Part shown: piece after piece, positions 16,263 to 26,059 of the stretch
How the letters are laid out: the number at the start of each line of letters is the position of its first letter
Position numbering within the stretch: the stretch's first letter is position 1
Assembly: GCF_009913235.1 (NCBI RefSeq)
Contig: NZ_CP047897.1
Span: 3,967,001-4,031,000 of the forward strand
Source: Nibribacter ruber
Lineage (GTDB): Bacteria; Bacteroidota; Bacteroidia; Cytophagales; Hymenobacteraceae
Reading direction: 5' to 3'
DNA length: 64,000 bases
Notes under the pieces: model-generated
What the model saw: the letters and a program-made list of their open reading frames with translations, nothing else
The model's database searches: none
What the model was told of the DNA's origin: nothing
Translations under genes and position numbers: made by a program

Positions 16263-17120
16263 TTAGCGCCAGTGATAGGCGGTTAGGCCTTTGGCAGTAA
16301 GCAGGTACAAGAACCGGTTACCTACCAGAGCCTGAGTGTAAGGAGTAGGAGACTCTGGAAGAGTGACGGTGCGCTCTTTAAGGGTGTAGAGGTGTTGGAA
16401 GTGAAGTTGACCATCAGCCAAGTAGTACAATTCATCGCCTATAAAACCCACGTAGCCAAGATTGGGAAGCGGCAGGCGCTGTTGGTAGTTGCCTAGGTTG
16501 TCAAAGACGTAAATACCTGAAAGGCGGTCTACCATGTACAATCTGCCTTGGTACTCGCGCAGGAACCGGATGTCATGCTGCCGGCGGTCCAGCGTAAGCT
16601 CCAAGGCTGTTTCATGGGTAATGCGGGTAAGGCGCGTGTCAATCTTGAGCAGCCGGAAGGTGCTTTCATCAAAGAGCCACAAGCGGTCATCAGAAGCCAG
16701 AGTGGCGGCTCTGATGGTGCCGTCGGTGTAATCGCGGAGGTCTGCCAGGCCCAAAGGCGTCAGAAAGCGATCCAAGAGTTGAATGCGCTGTCGGTCATCA
16801 TAAAAGGCCATGATCTTGGCCATGCTCCAGGCTTCCACGCTGGCTAAGCGGCCTTGCACCGTAGGCGAGAACCTGTTGAGGACTTTGCCCAGGGTGTCTA
16901 GCTGCAGAATGTTCTGCTTGGCATCTGCCAGATACACGCGGTCAAAACGGTCAATGGAAAGCAGGGCATGGTCCGGTGCCGGCAAAGTAAACGCTACCGG
17001 CAGTGGGGGGGGAGTCTGGGCCTCTGCACTAACCGCCAGAAGCAGCCATGCCAGGGCAACAACCAAGAAGTTAGGCGTCAGCTTTCTCAAAATACAGCAG
17101 GTTGAGTTCCTCTCCATCAT
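16263..17120 (-). CDS. secreted beta-propeller-like protein
   Basis: 285 residues as drawn. The signal sequence is LTPNFLVVALAWLLLAVSAEAQ, so the ATG at 17120 gives a rather long n-region; a TTG start nearer 17090 is possible. The rest consists of short repeats (SIDRFDRVYLADAKQNILQLD, LASDDRLWLFDESTFRLLKID, GRLYMVDRLSGIYVFDNLGN, DELYYLADGQLHF) that look like NHL/six-bladed propeller strands. I do not recognise a specific family. It overlaps the end of lpxH by 50 bp and is the last gene of the rsfS-ftsH-LUD-lpxH run, so it is probably expressed with it. Confidence 0.65.
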   Translation of the reverse strand: MMERNSTCCILRKLTPNFLVVALAWLLLAVSAEAQTPPPLPVAFTLPAPDHALLSIDRFDRVYLADAKQNILQLDTLGKVLNRFSPTVQGRLASVEAWSMAKIMAFYDDRQRIQLLDRFLTPLGLADLRDYTDGTIRAATLASDDRLWLFDESTFRLLKIDTRLTRITHETALELTLDRRQHDIRFLREYQGRLYMVDRLSGIYVFDNLGNYQQRLPLPNLGYVGFIGDELYYLADGQLHFQHLYTLKERTVTLPESPTPYTQALVGNRFLYLLTAKGLTAYHWR

Positions 17121-17853
17121 AAACGGCGTATGAGCAAAAATTGACCCACTCTCCCAGGTTCAGGTAACGGCTGCGCTCGCCAATAGGTAAGTCTAAGGGC
17201 AGATGCCGGTGCCCGAACACGTAAAAATCATGGTGCTGGCGTTGTTCTACCCGGTTGCAGTAATGTACCAGCCACTCGTCATCGCCTAGAAACACCTCAT
17301 CTGTACCTGTATTCTGCAACCTGCTTTTCCTGGACCAGAAATTTGCCAGGCCAATGCCCATGTTGGGGTGAAGGCGGGCAAACAGCCATTGGCTCACGCG
17401 GTTGGCGAAGATGCGTTTGAGTACTTTGTACGTGTAATCTTTGGGGCCAAGCCCATCGCCGTGGCCAATGAAAAAGGTATGCTTGCCAACCTGGGTAGAA
17501 ATAGGTTTCCGGATGATGGGAATGTTGAGCTCCTTGGGGAAGTAGTCAAACATCCACATGTCATGGTTGCCCGTGAACAGATAAATGGGAATGCCGCTGT
17601 CGGCTATCTCGGCTAGTTTGCCTTGTAGCCTAATGAACCCTCTGGGAATGGCATGGCGGTATTCAAACCAGAAGTCAAAGATGTCTCCCAGGAGGTAGAT
17701 GGCGTGGGCGTCTTCTTTCACTTGATCAAGCCAGCGCACAATCTTCTTTTCGCGGGCCAGGCTTTTGTCTGGGGTTGGTACTCCCAAATGAAAGTCAGAC
17801 GCGAAATAAATCTTTTTCCCCGCCGGGAGCTGCTCAATCGGTGTGATCATCAA
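17071..17853 (-). CDS. lpxH: UDP-2,3-diacylglucosamine diphosphatase-like metallophosphatase
   Basis: 260 residues, calcineurin-like fold. Metal ligands appear in order: SDFHLG (about 20-25), GDIFDFWFEYRH, GNHDMWM, GHGDGLGPKD and FGHRHLPLD near the end. The FDFWFEY and HGDG motifs match LpxH, which hydrolyses UDP-2,3-diacylglucosamine to lipid X in lipid A synthesis at the inner membrane. It overlaps the LUD gene start by 20 bp on the 5' side and the propeller gene by 50 bp on the 3' side, so it is part of a tightly packed operon. LpxH is confident at family level; a related phosphatase is the alternative. Confidence 0.85.
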   Translation of the reverse strand: MMITPIEQLPAGKKIYFASDFHLGVPTPDKSLAREKKIVRWLDQVKEDAHAIYLLGDIFDFWFEYRHAIPRGFIRLQGKLAEIADSGIPIYLFTGNHDMWMFDYFPKELNIPIIRKPISTQVGKHTFFIGHGDGLGPKDYTYKVLKRIFANRVSQWLFARLHPNMGIGLANFWSRKSRLQNTGTDEVFLGDDEWLVHYCNRVEQRQHHDFYVFGHRHLPLDLPIGERSRYLNLGEWVNFCSYAVYDGEELNLLYFEKADA

Positions 17854-18484
17854 TGAGGAAGAGGATTAATTCTTTAGGGCCGTGAGCGCCCATCACCAAG
17901 GTTTTTTCAATGTCGGCGGTGCGGCTGGGGCCGCTCACCAGAGAGATCATGGAAGGAATGCGCTTGCCGTACTTTTCGTCCATGAGGCGCAAACCGTCTT
18001 TGATCTCAGGTACCAGCTGTGAGAGTTTAGCTACCACTAAATGCATGGCCGGGTACACTGAAAGGCGGCGTCCGCTGCCCGTGGCCGAGGAAACCAATAC
18101 GCTTCCCGTGCGGGCAATCAGGGCCTCGCAGGTAGTCAAAGCCGCCTCTGCTTTGCCAATGAAATCTTCCTCTGCACCGTTGAAATTGATACCGCCGGCG
18201 TGCAGTATTTTCTTAAGCGCCGACTCCCAGACATACAGATTGTCCAGGCTGCGTTCCCGCTTGAACTCAAAGAGCTGGTCAAAGAAGTCTTCCTCGCTCT
18301 CGCAGTAGATGAAGGTACCCGCATTTCTTATGAAGGTTTCTGCAAACTGCACAGACAGTTCCTCCAGCAAGGGGCCGTGCACAGACGTGGTAAAGTCTGG
18401 GGTAGGAGGCAGAAAAGGCGCTGACATAGCCAGCGCCTCTCTTACTTTGCGGAGCACAATCTCTTTGGATTTCGCTTCGTACAT
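17834..18484 (-). CDS. LUD-domain protein (LutC/YkgG family)
   Basis: 216 residues. The LUD domain covers most of the protein, with LGALTTCEALIARTGSVL-type strands (here TTCEALIARTGSVLVSS), the SGPSRTADIEKTLVMGAHGPKELILFLID ending and a conserved AMHLVVAKLSQLVPEI stretch. LutC is part of an Fe-S lactate dehydrogenase in some bacteria, but LutA and LutB are absent here, and a stand-alone LUD gene beside ftsH is common in Bacteroidota, so a lactate role is not claimed. It follows ftsH by 39 bp and overlaps lpxH. Confidence 0.8.
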   Translation of the reverse strand: MYEAKSKEIVLRKVREALAMSAPFLPPTPDFTTSVHGPLLEELSVQFAETFIRNAGTFIYCESEEDFFDQLFEFKRERSLDNLYVWESALKKILHAGGINFNGAEEDFIGKAEAALTTCEALIARTGSVLVSSATGSGRRLSVYPAMHLVVAKLSQLVPEIKDGLRLMDEKYGKRIPSMISLVSGPSRTADIEKTLVMGAHGPKELILFLIDDHTD

Positions 18485-18523
18485 GAGAAAATTCTAAATG
18501 TTGGCCGGTAGTCCGGCAAGATA

Positions 18524-20650
18524 CTAAGAATTAAACGTAGTACCCTCTCCCAAATTGGAGCTTGGTCTGCCGTCTGGCTCAGCGGCCGTAGGCGTGTCTT
18601 CCTGATTCTCCTGTGCCCCGGTGGGAGTCACAGTATGGGTTTCAGTGGCCACTTCGCTCTGGGTTTTGCTACGGTCTGTTCCGGCAGTGTGGGCCTGGTA
18701 CGTTGTCAAGCCTTCAAACGGACGCTTGCCCACCAAACGCTCCAGGTCGTTCTGGAAGATGATTTCCTTCTCCAGCAATTCCTGGGCTACAATTTCCAGT
18801 TCATGGCGCTTCTCCGTCAACAATTGAATGGTACGGTTATACGCATCACTTACCAACAGGCGCACTTCAGAGTCAATGGTCTCTGCGGTGGCTTCTGAGT
18901 ACGGTTTGGTGAACGCGTTGTCTGGCTGCTTAGAGTCATAGAAAGACAAGTTGCCGATGCGGTCGTTCATGCCATACATGGTGACAATGCTGTAGGCCAT
19001 TTTGGTAATACGCTCCAAGTCACTCAAGGCACCGGTAGAGATTTTTCCGAACACGATCTGCTCAGCGGCACGTCCACCTAAGGCCATGCACATCTCATCT
19101 ATCAACTGCTCTGTGTTGTACAGGAACTGCTCTTTTGGCAGGTACTGCGCATAGCCTAGAGCGGCAACGCCCCGTGGCACAATACTCACTTTCACCAATG
19201 GGTCACAGTGCTCCAAGAACCAACCCGCAATGGCGTGACCTGCTTCATGGTAGGCTACAATTTTCTTCTCTTCTGGGGAGATGATCTTGTTTTTCTTCTC
19301 CAAGCCCCCAATCACGCGGTCAATGGCGTCATTGAAATCTTGCATCTCAATGGCTTTTTTATTGCGGCGGGCGGCAATCAGAGCGGCTTCATTACACACG
19401 TTGGCAATCTCAGCACCGGCAAAACCAGGCGTCTGGGCGGCTAGTTTCTTGGCATCCACGTCTTCGGCTAAGGTCAAGGGACCCAAATGCACGTTGAAGA
19501 TTTGCGTACGACCGTTTACGTCTGGCTTGTCAATGCTGATCTGGCGGTCAAAACGACCTGGGCGCAGCAAGGCAGAATCCAGAATGTCAGGACGGTTGGT
19601 GGCAGCCAGGATGATCACCCCAGAGTCAGTGGCGAAACCATCCATCTCTACCAAGAGGGAGTTCAAGGTATTTTCACGCTCATCATTTCCACCCGGCATT
19701 TGTCCGCGGCTACGGCTACGGCCAATGGCGTCAATCTCATCAATGAAGATGATACACGGCGCCTTGGCTTTGGCCTGCTTGAACAAGTCACGCACACGGG
19801 CTGCGCCCACGCCCACAAACATCTCTACGAAGTCTGAACCAGACAAAGAGAAGAAAGGAACGTCGGCCTCGCCGGCAACGGCTTTGGCTAATAAGGTTTT
19901 ACCGGTACCCGGAGGGCCTACCAGCAAAGCACCCTTCGGGATTTTACCGCCCAAAATGGTGAACTTGGTAGGGTTCTTCAGGAACTCTACAATTTCTTCA
20001 ATTTCTTCTTTGGCTTCCTCTAGACCGGCCACGTCTTTGAACGTGATTTTTACCTTGTTCTCAGCGTCAAATAGCGCGGCGCGTGACTTGCCAATGTTGA
20101 AGATCTGGCCGCCGGCTCCGCCACCCGCCATGCGGCGCATCAGGAACCAGAAGCCCACCATCAATAAGATGAAGAACGGCCAGCCCATGAGAATCTCCAT
20201 TAAACCGGCACGTTTGGCCGTGTCTAACGGCAGACGCTGTTCTCTGGGAACGTTGGCTTGCAGTTTGTCAAAGTCTTCTTTGAAACTCTCAGCAGAGATG
20301 ATGTCAAAGTGGTAATGAGGACCCGTGTTGGTGGCAAACGTGCCGCGGTTCTCTAACTGGCCTTTGTACTTGTCATTGTTGAGGGCCTCCTGCTTAAGGG
20401 TTACCTCTACCATGTTGTTGTTTACAACGGTCACCTTGCTCACGTCTTGGGCCAGCAGCATGTCTTCAAAGGCAGCCTGCTTAATCTCTACCGTAGAGTT
20501 AAGGTTGTTGTAATAGGTGAGACCAAAGATAAACAGCACCAGCGCGGCCAGAACCCACATTTGCATAGAGGGTTTAGGAGGCGTGTTCGGGATAATCTTG
20601 CGTCTCTTATTCTTATTGTCTGGTTTCTCAGTCATGGATTGTTTCTTCAA
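18524..20650 (-). CDS. ftsH: ATP-dependent zinc metalloprotease FtsH
   Basis: 708 residues; an alternative ATG five codons in (MTEKPDN) is possible. Two membrane helices (about 30-48 and 155-172) flank a periplasmic domain. The AAA module has Walker A GPPGTGKT, Walker [12 protein letters not shown], the pore motif FVGVGA and SRH residues in [20 protein letters not shown]. The peptidase has HEAGH (zinc ligands) and a downstream Asp. FtsH degrades membrane and short-lived cytosolic proteins as a hexamer. The C-terminal 60 residues are Thr/Glu-rich and poorly conserved. It follows rsfS by 31 bp in the common Bacteroidota order. Confidence 0.97.
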   Translation of the reverse strand: MKKQSMTEKPDNKNKRRKIIPNTPPKPSMQMWVLAALVLFIFGLTYYNNLNSTVEIKQAAFEDMLLAQDVSKVTVVNNNMVEVTLKQEALNNDKYKGQLENRGTFATNTGPHYHFDIISAESFKEDFDKLQANVPREQRLPLDTAKRAGLMEILMGWPFFILLMVGFWFLMRRMAGGGAGGQIFNIGKSRAALFDAENKVKITFKDVAGLEEAKEEIEEIVEFLKNPTKFTILGGKIPKGALLVGPPGTGKTLLAKAVAGEADVPFFSLSGSDFVEMFVGVGAARVRDLFKQAKAKAPCIIFIDEIDAIGRSRSRGQMPGGNDERENTLNSLLVEMDGFATDSGVIILAATNRPDILDSALLRPGRFDRQISIDKPDVNGRTQIFNVHLGPLTLAEDVDAKKLAAQTPGFAGAEIANVCNEAALIAARRNKKAIEMQDFNDAIDRVIGGLEKKNKIISPEEKKIVAYHEAGHAIAGWFLEHCDPLVKVSIVPRGVAALGYAQYLPKEQFLYNTEQLIDEMCMALGGRAAEQIVFGKISTGALSDLERITKMAYSIVTMYGMNDRIGNLSFYDSKQPDNAFTKPYSEATAETIDSEVRLLVSDAYNRTIQLLTEKRHELEIVAQELLEKEIIFQNDLERLVGKRPFEGLTTYQAHTAGTDRSKTQSEVATETHTVTPTGAQENQEDTPTAAEPDGRPSSNLGEGTTFNS

Positions 20651-20681
20651 TAAAAAGTAAACTTCCGGTAGGGGATTATGT

Positions 20682-21080
20682 TTACGCCACCGCCGTACTG
20701 CCGCTCTCCTCAGAGGCGACCTGCGTAATTTCCGCGTCTCCCCAGAGCTCTTCCAGGGCGTAGAAACTACGTTTTTCTTTCAGGAATACGTGGGCTACTA
20801 CGTCTACGTAGTCCAATACCACCCATTCACGGTTGGTACGGCCTTCGCTCTGCCAAGGATACTCCTTGGTGAGTTTAAAAACTTCATCTTCAATGGAAGT
20901 GGCAATGGCATCCAGTTGCGTATCTGAACTGGCAGAAGCGATTATAAAATAGTCTGCAACGGCATTCTTCAAGGATTTCAGGTTTAAAACCACCACATCG
21001 GCTGCCTTTCTTTCCTGCATTCCTTTCACTACCAGCTCTGCCAATATGTCGGATTTATCCTGAATCGTGTTTTGTTTCAT
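20682..21080 (-). CDS. rsfS: ribosome silencing factor RsfS
   Basis: 132 residues from the ATG at 21080 ([20 protein letters not shown]); the longer open frame to 21455 overlaps birA and is rejected. The RsfS/Iojap core shows [43 protein letters not shown], then [34 protein letters not shown], a nearly textbook match. RsfS binds uL14 on the large ribosomal subunit and blocks joining in starvation. The Glu/Ser-rich last 15 residues are variable. It is divergent from birA with only 34 bp between starts and precedes ftsH. Confidence 0.93.
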   Translation of the reverse strand: MKQNTIQDKSDILAELVVKGMQERKAADVVVLNLKSLKNAVADYFIIASASSDTQLDAIATSIEDEVFKLTKEYPWQSEGRTNREWVVLDYVDVVAHVFLKEKRSFYALEELWGDAEITQVASEESGSTAVA

Positions 21081-21090
21081 CTGGGAAATA

Positions 21091-21098
21091 TAAATTTG
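21091..21098 (+). promoter_or_regulatory. probable -7 element of birA
   Basis: TAAATTTG matches TAnnTTTG exactly, 16 bp upstream of the birA ATG; a TTTG lies at 21071-21074, a spacing of 16 bp, slightly short. It lies inside the 34-bp rsfS/birA divergent gap. Confidence 0.4.
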
Positions 21099-21114
21099 AT
21101 CTTCAATTATACGA

Positions 21115-21879
21115 ATGTCTTTGCAAAATCTTTCGCTGAACACCCTGTTTGTAGGGCAACAACTGCTGTTTTTGCCTGAATGTGCCTCTACCAACACCGT
21201 GGCACACGAGCTTGTTAACAAAAATAACGCCACAGACGGTTCTGTCATAGTTGCTGGCGCCCAAACTACCGGACGCGGCCAACGTGGCAATACCTGGGAC
21301 GTGGAACCTGACAAAAACATCACATTGTCTGTGTTTCTCAAGCCCACCTTTCTGGAAGCCAGCCGCCAGTTTGCCCTCAACATTGCCGTGTCACTGGCCG
21401 CGCTGGACCTGCTCAAGGCCAACCTGCCAGAGGGCTGCAAACTCAAATGGCCCAATGATCTTTACCATCAAGACCGAAAGGTAGGGGGTATCTTGATAGA
21501 AAACGCCATAAGTGGCAGATTCTTGCAACACAGCATTGTAGGACTGGGCATAAATATCAACCAGGTGTCCTTCCAGCATGAGCGGGCCGCCTCCTTTGCC
21601 TTGCTGACGGGCAAAGAATTCCATCTGGCAAGCATGGTGGCACAACTGCTGGAAAACATAGAGCGCCGCTACCTGGCCCTGCGCGCCGGTGGCCATGACC
21701 AGCAGAAGCAGGAATACCTGCAGCAATTGTACCGGTACCAGGAGTGGCATCCCTTTGAGGTGGAAGGCCAGCGGGTGATGGGACAGATTGCCGGTGTAGA
21801 CGCCGTAGGGCGCCTGGCCGTCATTGTGGAACAGAAGTTGCAGTTCTTCCAGTTCCAGGAAATCAAATACCTTTTCTAG
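21115..21879 (+). CDS. birA: biotin-[acetyl-CoA-carboxylase] ligase
   Basis: 254 residues, monofunctional (no N-terminal HTH). The catalytic domain has the biotinyl-AMP loop GRGQRGN (TTGRGQRGNTWD), KWPNDL, KVGGILIE and GLGININQ, followed by the small C-terminal SH3-like domain (GQRVMGQIAGVDAVGRLAV). It attaches biotin to the carrier lysine of biotin carboxylases. The ASTNTVAHEL helix near residue 22 is the usual family start. Divergent from rsfS; followed after 4 bp by palindromic element copy 8. Confidence 0.93.
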   Translation: MSLQNLSLNTLFVGQQLLFLPECASTNTVAHELVNKNNATDGSVIVAGAQTTGRGQRGNTWDVEPDKNITLSVFLKPTFLEASRQFALNIAVSLAALDLLKANLPEGCKLKWPNDLYHQDRKVGGILIENAISGRFLQHSIVGLGININQVSFQHERAASFALLTGKEFHLASMVAQLLENIERRYLALRAGGHDQQKQEYLQQLYRYQEWHPFEVEGQRVMGQIAGVDAVGRLAVIVEQKLQFFQFQEIKYLF

Positions 21880-21883
21880 CGTC

Positions 21884-21921
21884 CGTTTTTGGCCTGTTTT
21901 CTGGAAAACAGGCCAAAAACA
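21884..21921. repeat. 38-bp palindromic element, copy 8 (consensus copy)
   Basis: The cleanest copy: left arm CGTTTTTGGCCTGTTTTC, right arm GAAAACAGGCCAAAAAC, with only the TG at the centre and the final base unpaired. It begins 4 bp after the birA stop. Confidence 0.9.
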
Positions 21922-22065
21922 AGGCCTTGACAGACAGGCGTTTGCCGCTGCGTTAAGGAGATGTTAAATGTGGTTTTTTTGGTTTCTTTTATTTGGTTTT
22001 AACAATATAGGCGGTATATTTGACCAATTCAGGAATTAATCTACCCAACTGGAAGCACATATGGT

Positions 22066-22683
22066 ATGAAAATTTTTACTCGCGTACTTTTAGGGTTTTT
22101 AGCGTTCTGCATGGTTTTTGGAAGCCAGGCGGTAGCTTTTGGGGTAGCTCCTGGGGTATTGCCCACAGGCGCAAAGTCGGTGGATGCCTCTAAATCAGAT
22201 ACGTTGCAGTTGAACTGGCGCAGCGGCGGCAGCCTGACCGTGATGGATTTTGGTATTTCTACGGCCCTTAACCTGCCTTCTTACAATCCTAACGCGAAGA
22301 AATATTCACCTTTCCTGCACGTTACCAGCAAAAAGAACAAGTCCTTTGCCATTAAGCCCAGCGTGCGCAACGTGGCCGCCTACAAAGCCCGCTTAAACCG
22401 AACGGTGAGCGCCAGCTTAAAAGAGCAGAAGGTGGTTCCTTCTTTGAGTGCCTACCCCAATCCATCCAACAGAATCATTAACTTTTCCCTGAACCCCGTA
22501 GGTGATGATAATTACAAGGTGCGCATTTCCAACACCATTGGCAAAGTGATCAGAACCTATGAGGTGGGCCAGCAGTCGTCGCTGCCGCCGGTAGATTTGT
22601 CTGAACTGCCCGCCGGCATCTATTTCTACAGCCTGCTGGTGAATGACAAAATGGTGGAGACCAAACGCCTGATCTTGCAATAG
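22066..22683 (+). CDS. small secreted protein with T9SS C-terminal sorting domain
   Basis: 205 residues. A signal peptide (MKIFTRVLLGFLAFCMVFGSQAVAFG) is followed by about 90 residues without a known domain, then a type A T9SS domain from about residue 125: LSAYPNPSNRIINFSL, KVRISNTIGKVIRTYEV, LPAGIYFYSLLVNDKMVETKRLILQ. The sorting domain is normally cleaved at the surface, leaving a short mature body, so this may be a small surface or matrix protein. Monocistronic with its own terminator. Confidence 0.75.
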   Translation: MKIFTRVLLGFLAFCMVFGSQAVAFGVAPGVLPTGAKSVDASKSDTLQLNWRSGGSLTVMDFGISTALNLPSYNPNAKKYSPFLHVTSKKNKSFAIKPSVRNVAAYKARLNRTVSASLKEQKVVPSLSAYPNPSNRIINFSLNPVGDDNYKVRISNTIGKVIRTYEVGQQSSLPPVDLSELPAGIYFYSLLVNDKMVETKRLILQ

Positions 22684-22710
22684 ACCTTTCTTGACAACCG
22701 CTATACTTGA

Positions 22711-22739
22711 AGAGCCAGCAGACGCTGGCTCTTTTTTTT
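22711..22739 (+). terminator. intrinsic terminator of the T9SS protein gene
   Basis: Nine-bp stem AGAGCCAGC / GCTGGCTCT with a 4-nt loop followed by eight T. Confidence 0.85.
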
Positions 22740-22810
22740 AATAATTGCCGGCACCACACGCTAGGCTTTCAGAAAATTGCTAATTTCGAGGGTTCAATCA
22801 ATTACACATC

Positions 22811-25771
22811 ATGCTTCAATACAAACGGATTAACAATCTGGTGGGATGGCTGGTATTTGCAGTGGCTACCATTGCGTACGTACTCACCCTGGAACCCACG
22901 GCCAGTTTCTGGGACAGCGGCGAATTCATAGCCTGTTCCTATAAGCTATTGGTGCCCCACCCGCCGGGAGCGCCTTTCTATTTATTGCTGGGCCGCATGT
23001 TCTCTCTGTTTGCCTTTGGAGACGTGACCCAGGTGGCCTGGTGGGTGAACATGCTGTCTGCCTTGTCCAGCTCGTTCACGGTGCTGTTCCTGTTCTGGAC
23101 CATTACCATTCTGGCCCGCAAGCTGTTGGTGGCAGACAAAGATGTAGCGCCTACCTTGGGGCAGACCATTGCCATCATGGGCAGCGCCGCCGTTGGTGCC
23201 CTGGCCTTTACCTTCTCTGATTCTTTCTGGTTTTCTGCCGTAGAGGCCGAAGTATATGCCATGTCTGCCTTCTTCACCGCTTTTGTGGTGTGGGCTATGC
23301 TGCGCTGGGAAAGCCACGCCGACAGCCCGGCCTCAGACAAATGGTTGATTTTGATTGCCTACATGGTGGGCCTCTCCATTGGCGTCCATTTGCTGAACCT
23401 GGTGGCATTGCCTGCCCTAGCCTTCATCTTCTTCTTCAGACTTAAAAAATACTCTACCAAAGGGGCCATCTTGACCATGGTGGTGAGTGCTTTGGTGTTG
23501 GGCATCATCTTAGTGGGTGTCATCCCTGGCTTGCCGTCTATTGCGGGCAAGTTTGAGGTGCTGTTTGTGAACAGCTTCGGGTTGCCGTTTGGGGCAGGAG
23601 TGATTTTCTTTGTGGTGTTGTTCATTGCCTTGTTGGTATGGGCCATCAAATTTGCCACCCGCAAAGGAAACCGCACGCTGCACACTTCCCTGGTGTGTTT
23701 TGTGTACATCTTGATTGGGTACTCTTCATACCTTATCATTCCCATCCGGTCTGGTTATGACCCTACCATTGATGAGAACGACCCAGAGAACATCGTAAGC
23801 TTTGTTTCTTATTTAAAGCGCGAGCAGTACGGTGACCGTCCTTTGCTGGTTGGCCCGCAGTACAACGCCGAGCCAGTGGACCAGGAGACGGGTGCTGCCC
23901 AATACATCAAAGGCACAGACAACTACATTGAAATTGAGCCGAAGGTAGACCCGGTTTACAACAGCGCTGACAAAGTGTTGTTGCCGCGCTTGTACAGCAA
24001 CGCGCCCGGGCACTTACAGCAGTATCAGAAATGGGTAGACGTGCAGCAAGGCCAGAAGCCAAGCTTTGGCGCCAACATGGAATTCCTGTTCAAATACCAG
24101 ATGGGCCATATGTTCTGGCGCTATTTTGGGTGGAACTTTGTAGGCCGTGACGGCGACATCCAGAACTCTGGAGTGCTGTGGCCTTGGGAAGACAGCAACG
24201 GCCTGCCTGAGCGTGTAGCCGAAAGCAAGGCCCGAAACAACTTCCTGATGCTGCCTTTGATCCTGGGTATTCTGGGCTTGATCTACCAAATCAGACGCAA
24301 AGAGCGCGATGCCTTCATCATTGGCTTATTATTCTTCTTTACCGGTCTGGCTATTGTCATTTACCTGAACCAGCCGCCGGTAGAGCCGCGTGAGCGTGAT
24401 TATACTTTCTCGGGAGCGTTTTACGCCTTCAGTGTCTGGATTGGATTGGGCGTGCTGGCTGTGGCTGACTTCCTTCGCCGAATCATGAAAGCAGACGTGG
24501 CCGCCGGTGCCCTGGCTTCGCTCTTGGGCTTGGCCATACCAGGCGTCATGGCGGCCCAGGGTTGGGATGATCATGACCGTTCAGACAGATACCATTCCGT
24601 AGACTCGGCGAAGAACCTGTTAAGCTCCGTGGCACCCAACGCCATCCTGTTCACCAACGGCGACAATGACACCTTCCCGCTGTGGTACGCCCAGGAGGTG
24701 GAAGGCTTTAGAACCGATGTGCGGGTGGCCGTTTTGAGCTACATGAACACTGACTGGTACATTGACCAGATGAAGCGTCAGGCCTATGAGTCTGCACCGT
24801 TCCCTATGATTCTGGAGAATGCCAACTACCGCCAGGGCATCAATGACTACCTGCCGTACATGGAGCGCCCGGAAGTGGCCGCCGGCATGGACCTGAAACA
24901 GTACATTGAGCTGGTGAAGGCCAACCATGAAGCCCTGCAGATTGGGGACCGCTCTGGCAGAACCTACCTGTCTTTCCCAACCAAGAATTTCTTCCTGAAC
25001 GTGGATAAGCAGGCCGTCATTTCCAACAACGCCGTGGCCAAGGAATACCAGGACTCCATTGTGAGCCGCATGGCCTGGACGGTGAACCAGAACGGACTGG
25101 AGAAAAAACACCTGGCCATACTGGATTTGATTGCCAACAACAACTGGAAGCGTCCTGTCTACTTTTCTACCACCGCAGACAACTCAGACTTTGTGGGTCT
25201 GGAGAATTACCTGCAGCTAGAAGGCCTGGCCTACCGCGTGGTGCCTGTAAAGAGCGCCAACAAAGAGAACATGGGCTACATTGCCAAGAACATCATGTAT
25301 GACAACATGATGAACAAGTTCTCCTGGCGCAACATGGACCGCGAAGACATCTTCTATGATGAGAACTACCTGCGCTTCCCGGCCAACGCCCGTGACAAGT
25401 ACCACCAACTGGCCGTAGAATACCTGAAGGCAGGAGACACCGCAGCCGCCAAGAAGATTCTGTTGTACTCACTTGCCAAACTGCCAGACAACGCCATTCC
25501 GTATGACTACTATATACCGCCGTACGTGGTGCCTTTGTACCAGCTGGGAGAGCAGAAGAAGGCCCAGGAGATTGTGGAAGTGATGTCTAAACGCTCTGAT
25601 CAGGCCTTGGCCTACTACTTCAACCAAGAGGCCCTGTTTGACTCAGAGATCAGAATCAACCTGTTCATCATGCAGCAGCTCATGCAGGTGGCCAAGCAGA
25701 TTGGCATGAATGAGAAAGCCGCCCAGATTGAACAAAGCTTTATGCGCTACTACAGCCAGATGGGTAAATAA
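22811..25771 (+). CDS. DUF2723 (glycosyltransferase 117-like) membrane protein
   Basis: 986 residues. The N-terminal half has about 12 hydrophobic segments; the first luminal loop carries LEPTASFWDSGEFIACSYKLLVPHPPGAPFYLL, with the acidic WDSGEF motif of DUF2723/TMEM260-like proteins, resembling GT-C O-mannosyltransferases. The C-terminal 430 residues are soluble (FTNGDNDTFPLWYAQEVEGFRTDVRV) with TPR-like helices near the end (AAKKILLYSLAKLPDNAIPYDYYI). In Bacteroidota such proteins are suspected to O-glycosylate exported proteins, but the substrate here is inference. Single-gene unit with its own terminator. Confidence 0.85.
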   Translation: MLQYKRINNLVGWLVFAVATIAYVLTLEPTASFWDSGEFIACSYKLLVPHPPGAPFYLLLGRMFSLFAFGDVTQVAWWVNMLSALSSSFTVLFLFWTITILARKLLVADKDVAPTLGQTIAIMGSAAVGALAFTFSDSFWFSAVEAEVYAMSAFFTAFVVWAMLRWESHADSPASDKWLILIAYMVGLSIGVHLLNLVALPALAFIFFFRLKKYSTKGAILTMVVSALVLGIILVGVIPGLPSIAGKFEVLFVNSFGLPFGAGVIFFVVLFIALLVWAIKFATRKGNRTLHTSLVCFVYILIGYSSYLIIPIRSGYDPTIDENDPENIVSFVSYLKREQYGDRPLLVGPQYNAEPVDQETGAAQYIKGTDNYIEIEPKVDPVYNSADKVLLPRLYSNAPGHLQQYQKWVDVQQGQKPSFGANMEFLFKYQMGHMFWRYFGWNFVGRDGDIQNSGVLWPWEDSNGLPERVAESKARNNFLMLPLILGILGLIYQIRRKERDAFIIGLLFFFTGLAIVIYLNQPPVEPRERDYTFSGAFYAFSVWIGLGVLAVADFLRRIMKADVAAGALASLLGLAIPGVMAAQGWDDHDRSDRYHSVDSAKNLLSSVAPNAILFTNGDNDTFPLWYAQEVEGFRTDVRVAVLSYMNTDWYIDQMKRQAYESAPFPMILENANYRQGINDYLPYMERPEVAAGMDLKQYIELVKANHEALQIGDRSGRTYLSFPTKNFFLNVDKQAVISNNAVAKEYQDSIVSRMAWTVNQNGLEKKHLAILDLIANNNWKRPVYFSTTADNSDFVGLENYLQLEGLAYRVVPVKSANKENMGYIAKNIMYDNMMNKFSWRNMDREDIFYDENYLRFPANARDKYHQLAVEYLKAGDTAAAKKILLYSLAKLPDNAIPYDYYIPPYVVPLYQLGEQKKAQEIVEVMSKRSDQALAYYFNQEALFDSEIRINLFIMQQLMQVAKQIGMNEKAAQIEQSFMRYYSQMGK

Positions 25772-25793
25772 CCTGTCACATTTTAATCATTTG

Positions 25794-25833
25794 AAAGAGA
25801 GGCCAGCTTTTAGTAGCTGGCCTCTCTTTTTTT
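25794..25833. terminator. intrinsic terminator of the DUF2723 gene
   Basis: Fifteen-bp perfect stem AAAGAGAGGCCAGCT / AGCTGGCCTCTCTTT, loop of 6, then a T-tract. Confidence 0.85.
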
Positions 25834-25864
25834 ACCGGTTCCTCATGCGATTTGGGTGAAGCGT

Positions 25865-25902
25865 CGTTTTTGGCCTGTTTTCCAGAAAATAAGCCAAAAA
25901 CG
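25865..25902. repeat. 38-bp palindromic element, copy 9
   Basis: CGTTTTTGGCCTG...TAAGCCAAAAACG with the centre TTTTCCAGAAAA, i.e. the opposite orientation to copy 8. Confidence 0.88.
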
Positions 25903-26059
25903 GGCATTTCATTTTACGGGAAGAATGGATAGCAGGGAAGCCTGCTGGTTCTTAATTCCACGGGCCTGCCAGGCTCCTTTGCCGAAGTTTAAAGAAATCC
26001 CTCTACCTTTGCTGCCGCAGCCATGCCTTGTTTGAGGTATGCCGTAAGAAAAGACATTC

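Noticed and set aside
20682-21455. 257-residue version of rsfS reaching into birA
   Set aside because: The RsfS family starts at MKQNTIQ (21080); the extension is antisense to birA and low complexity.
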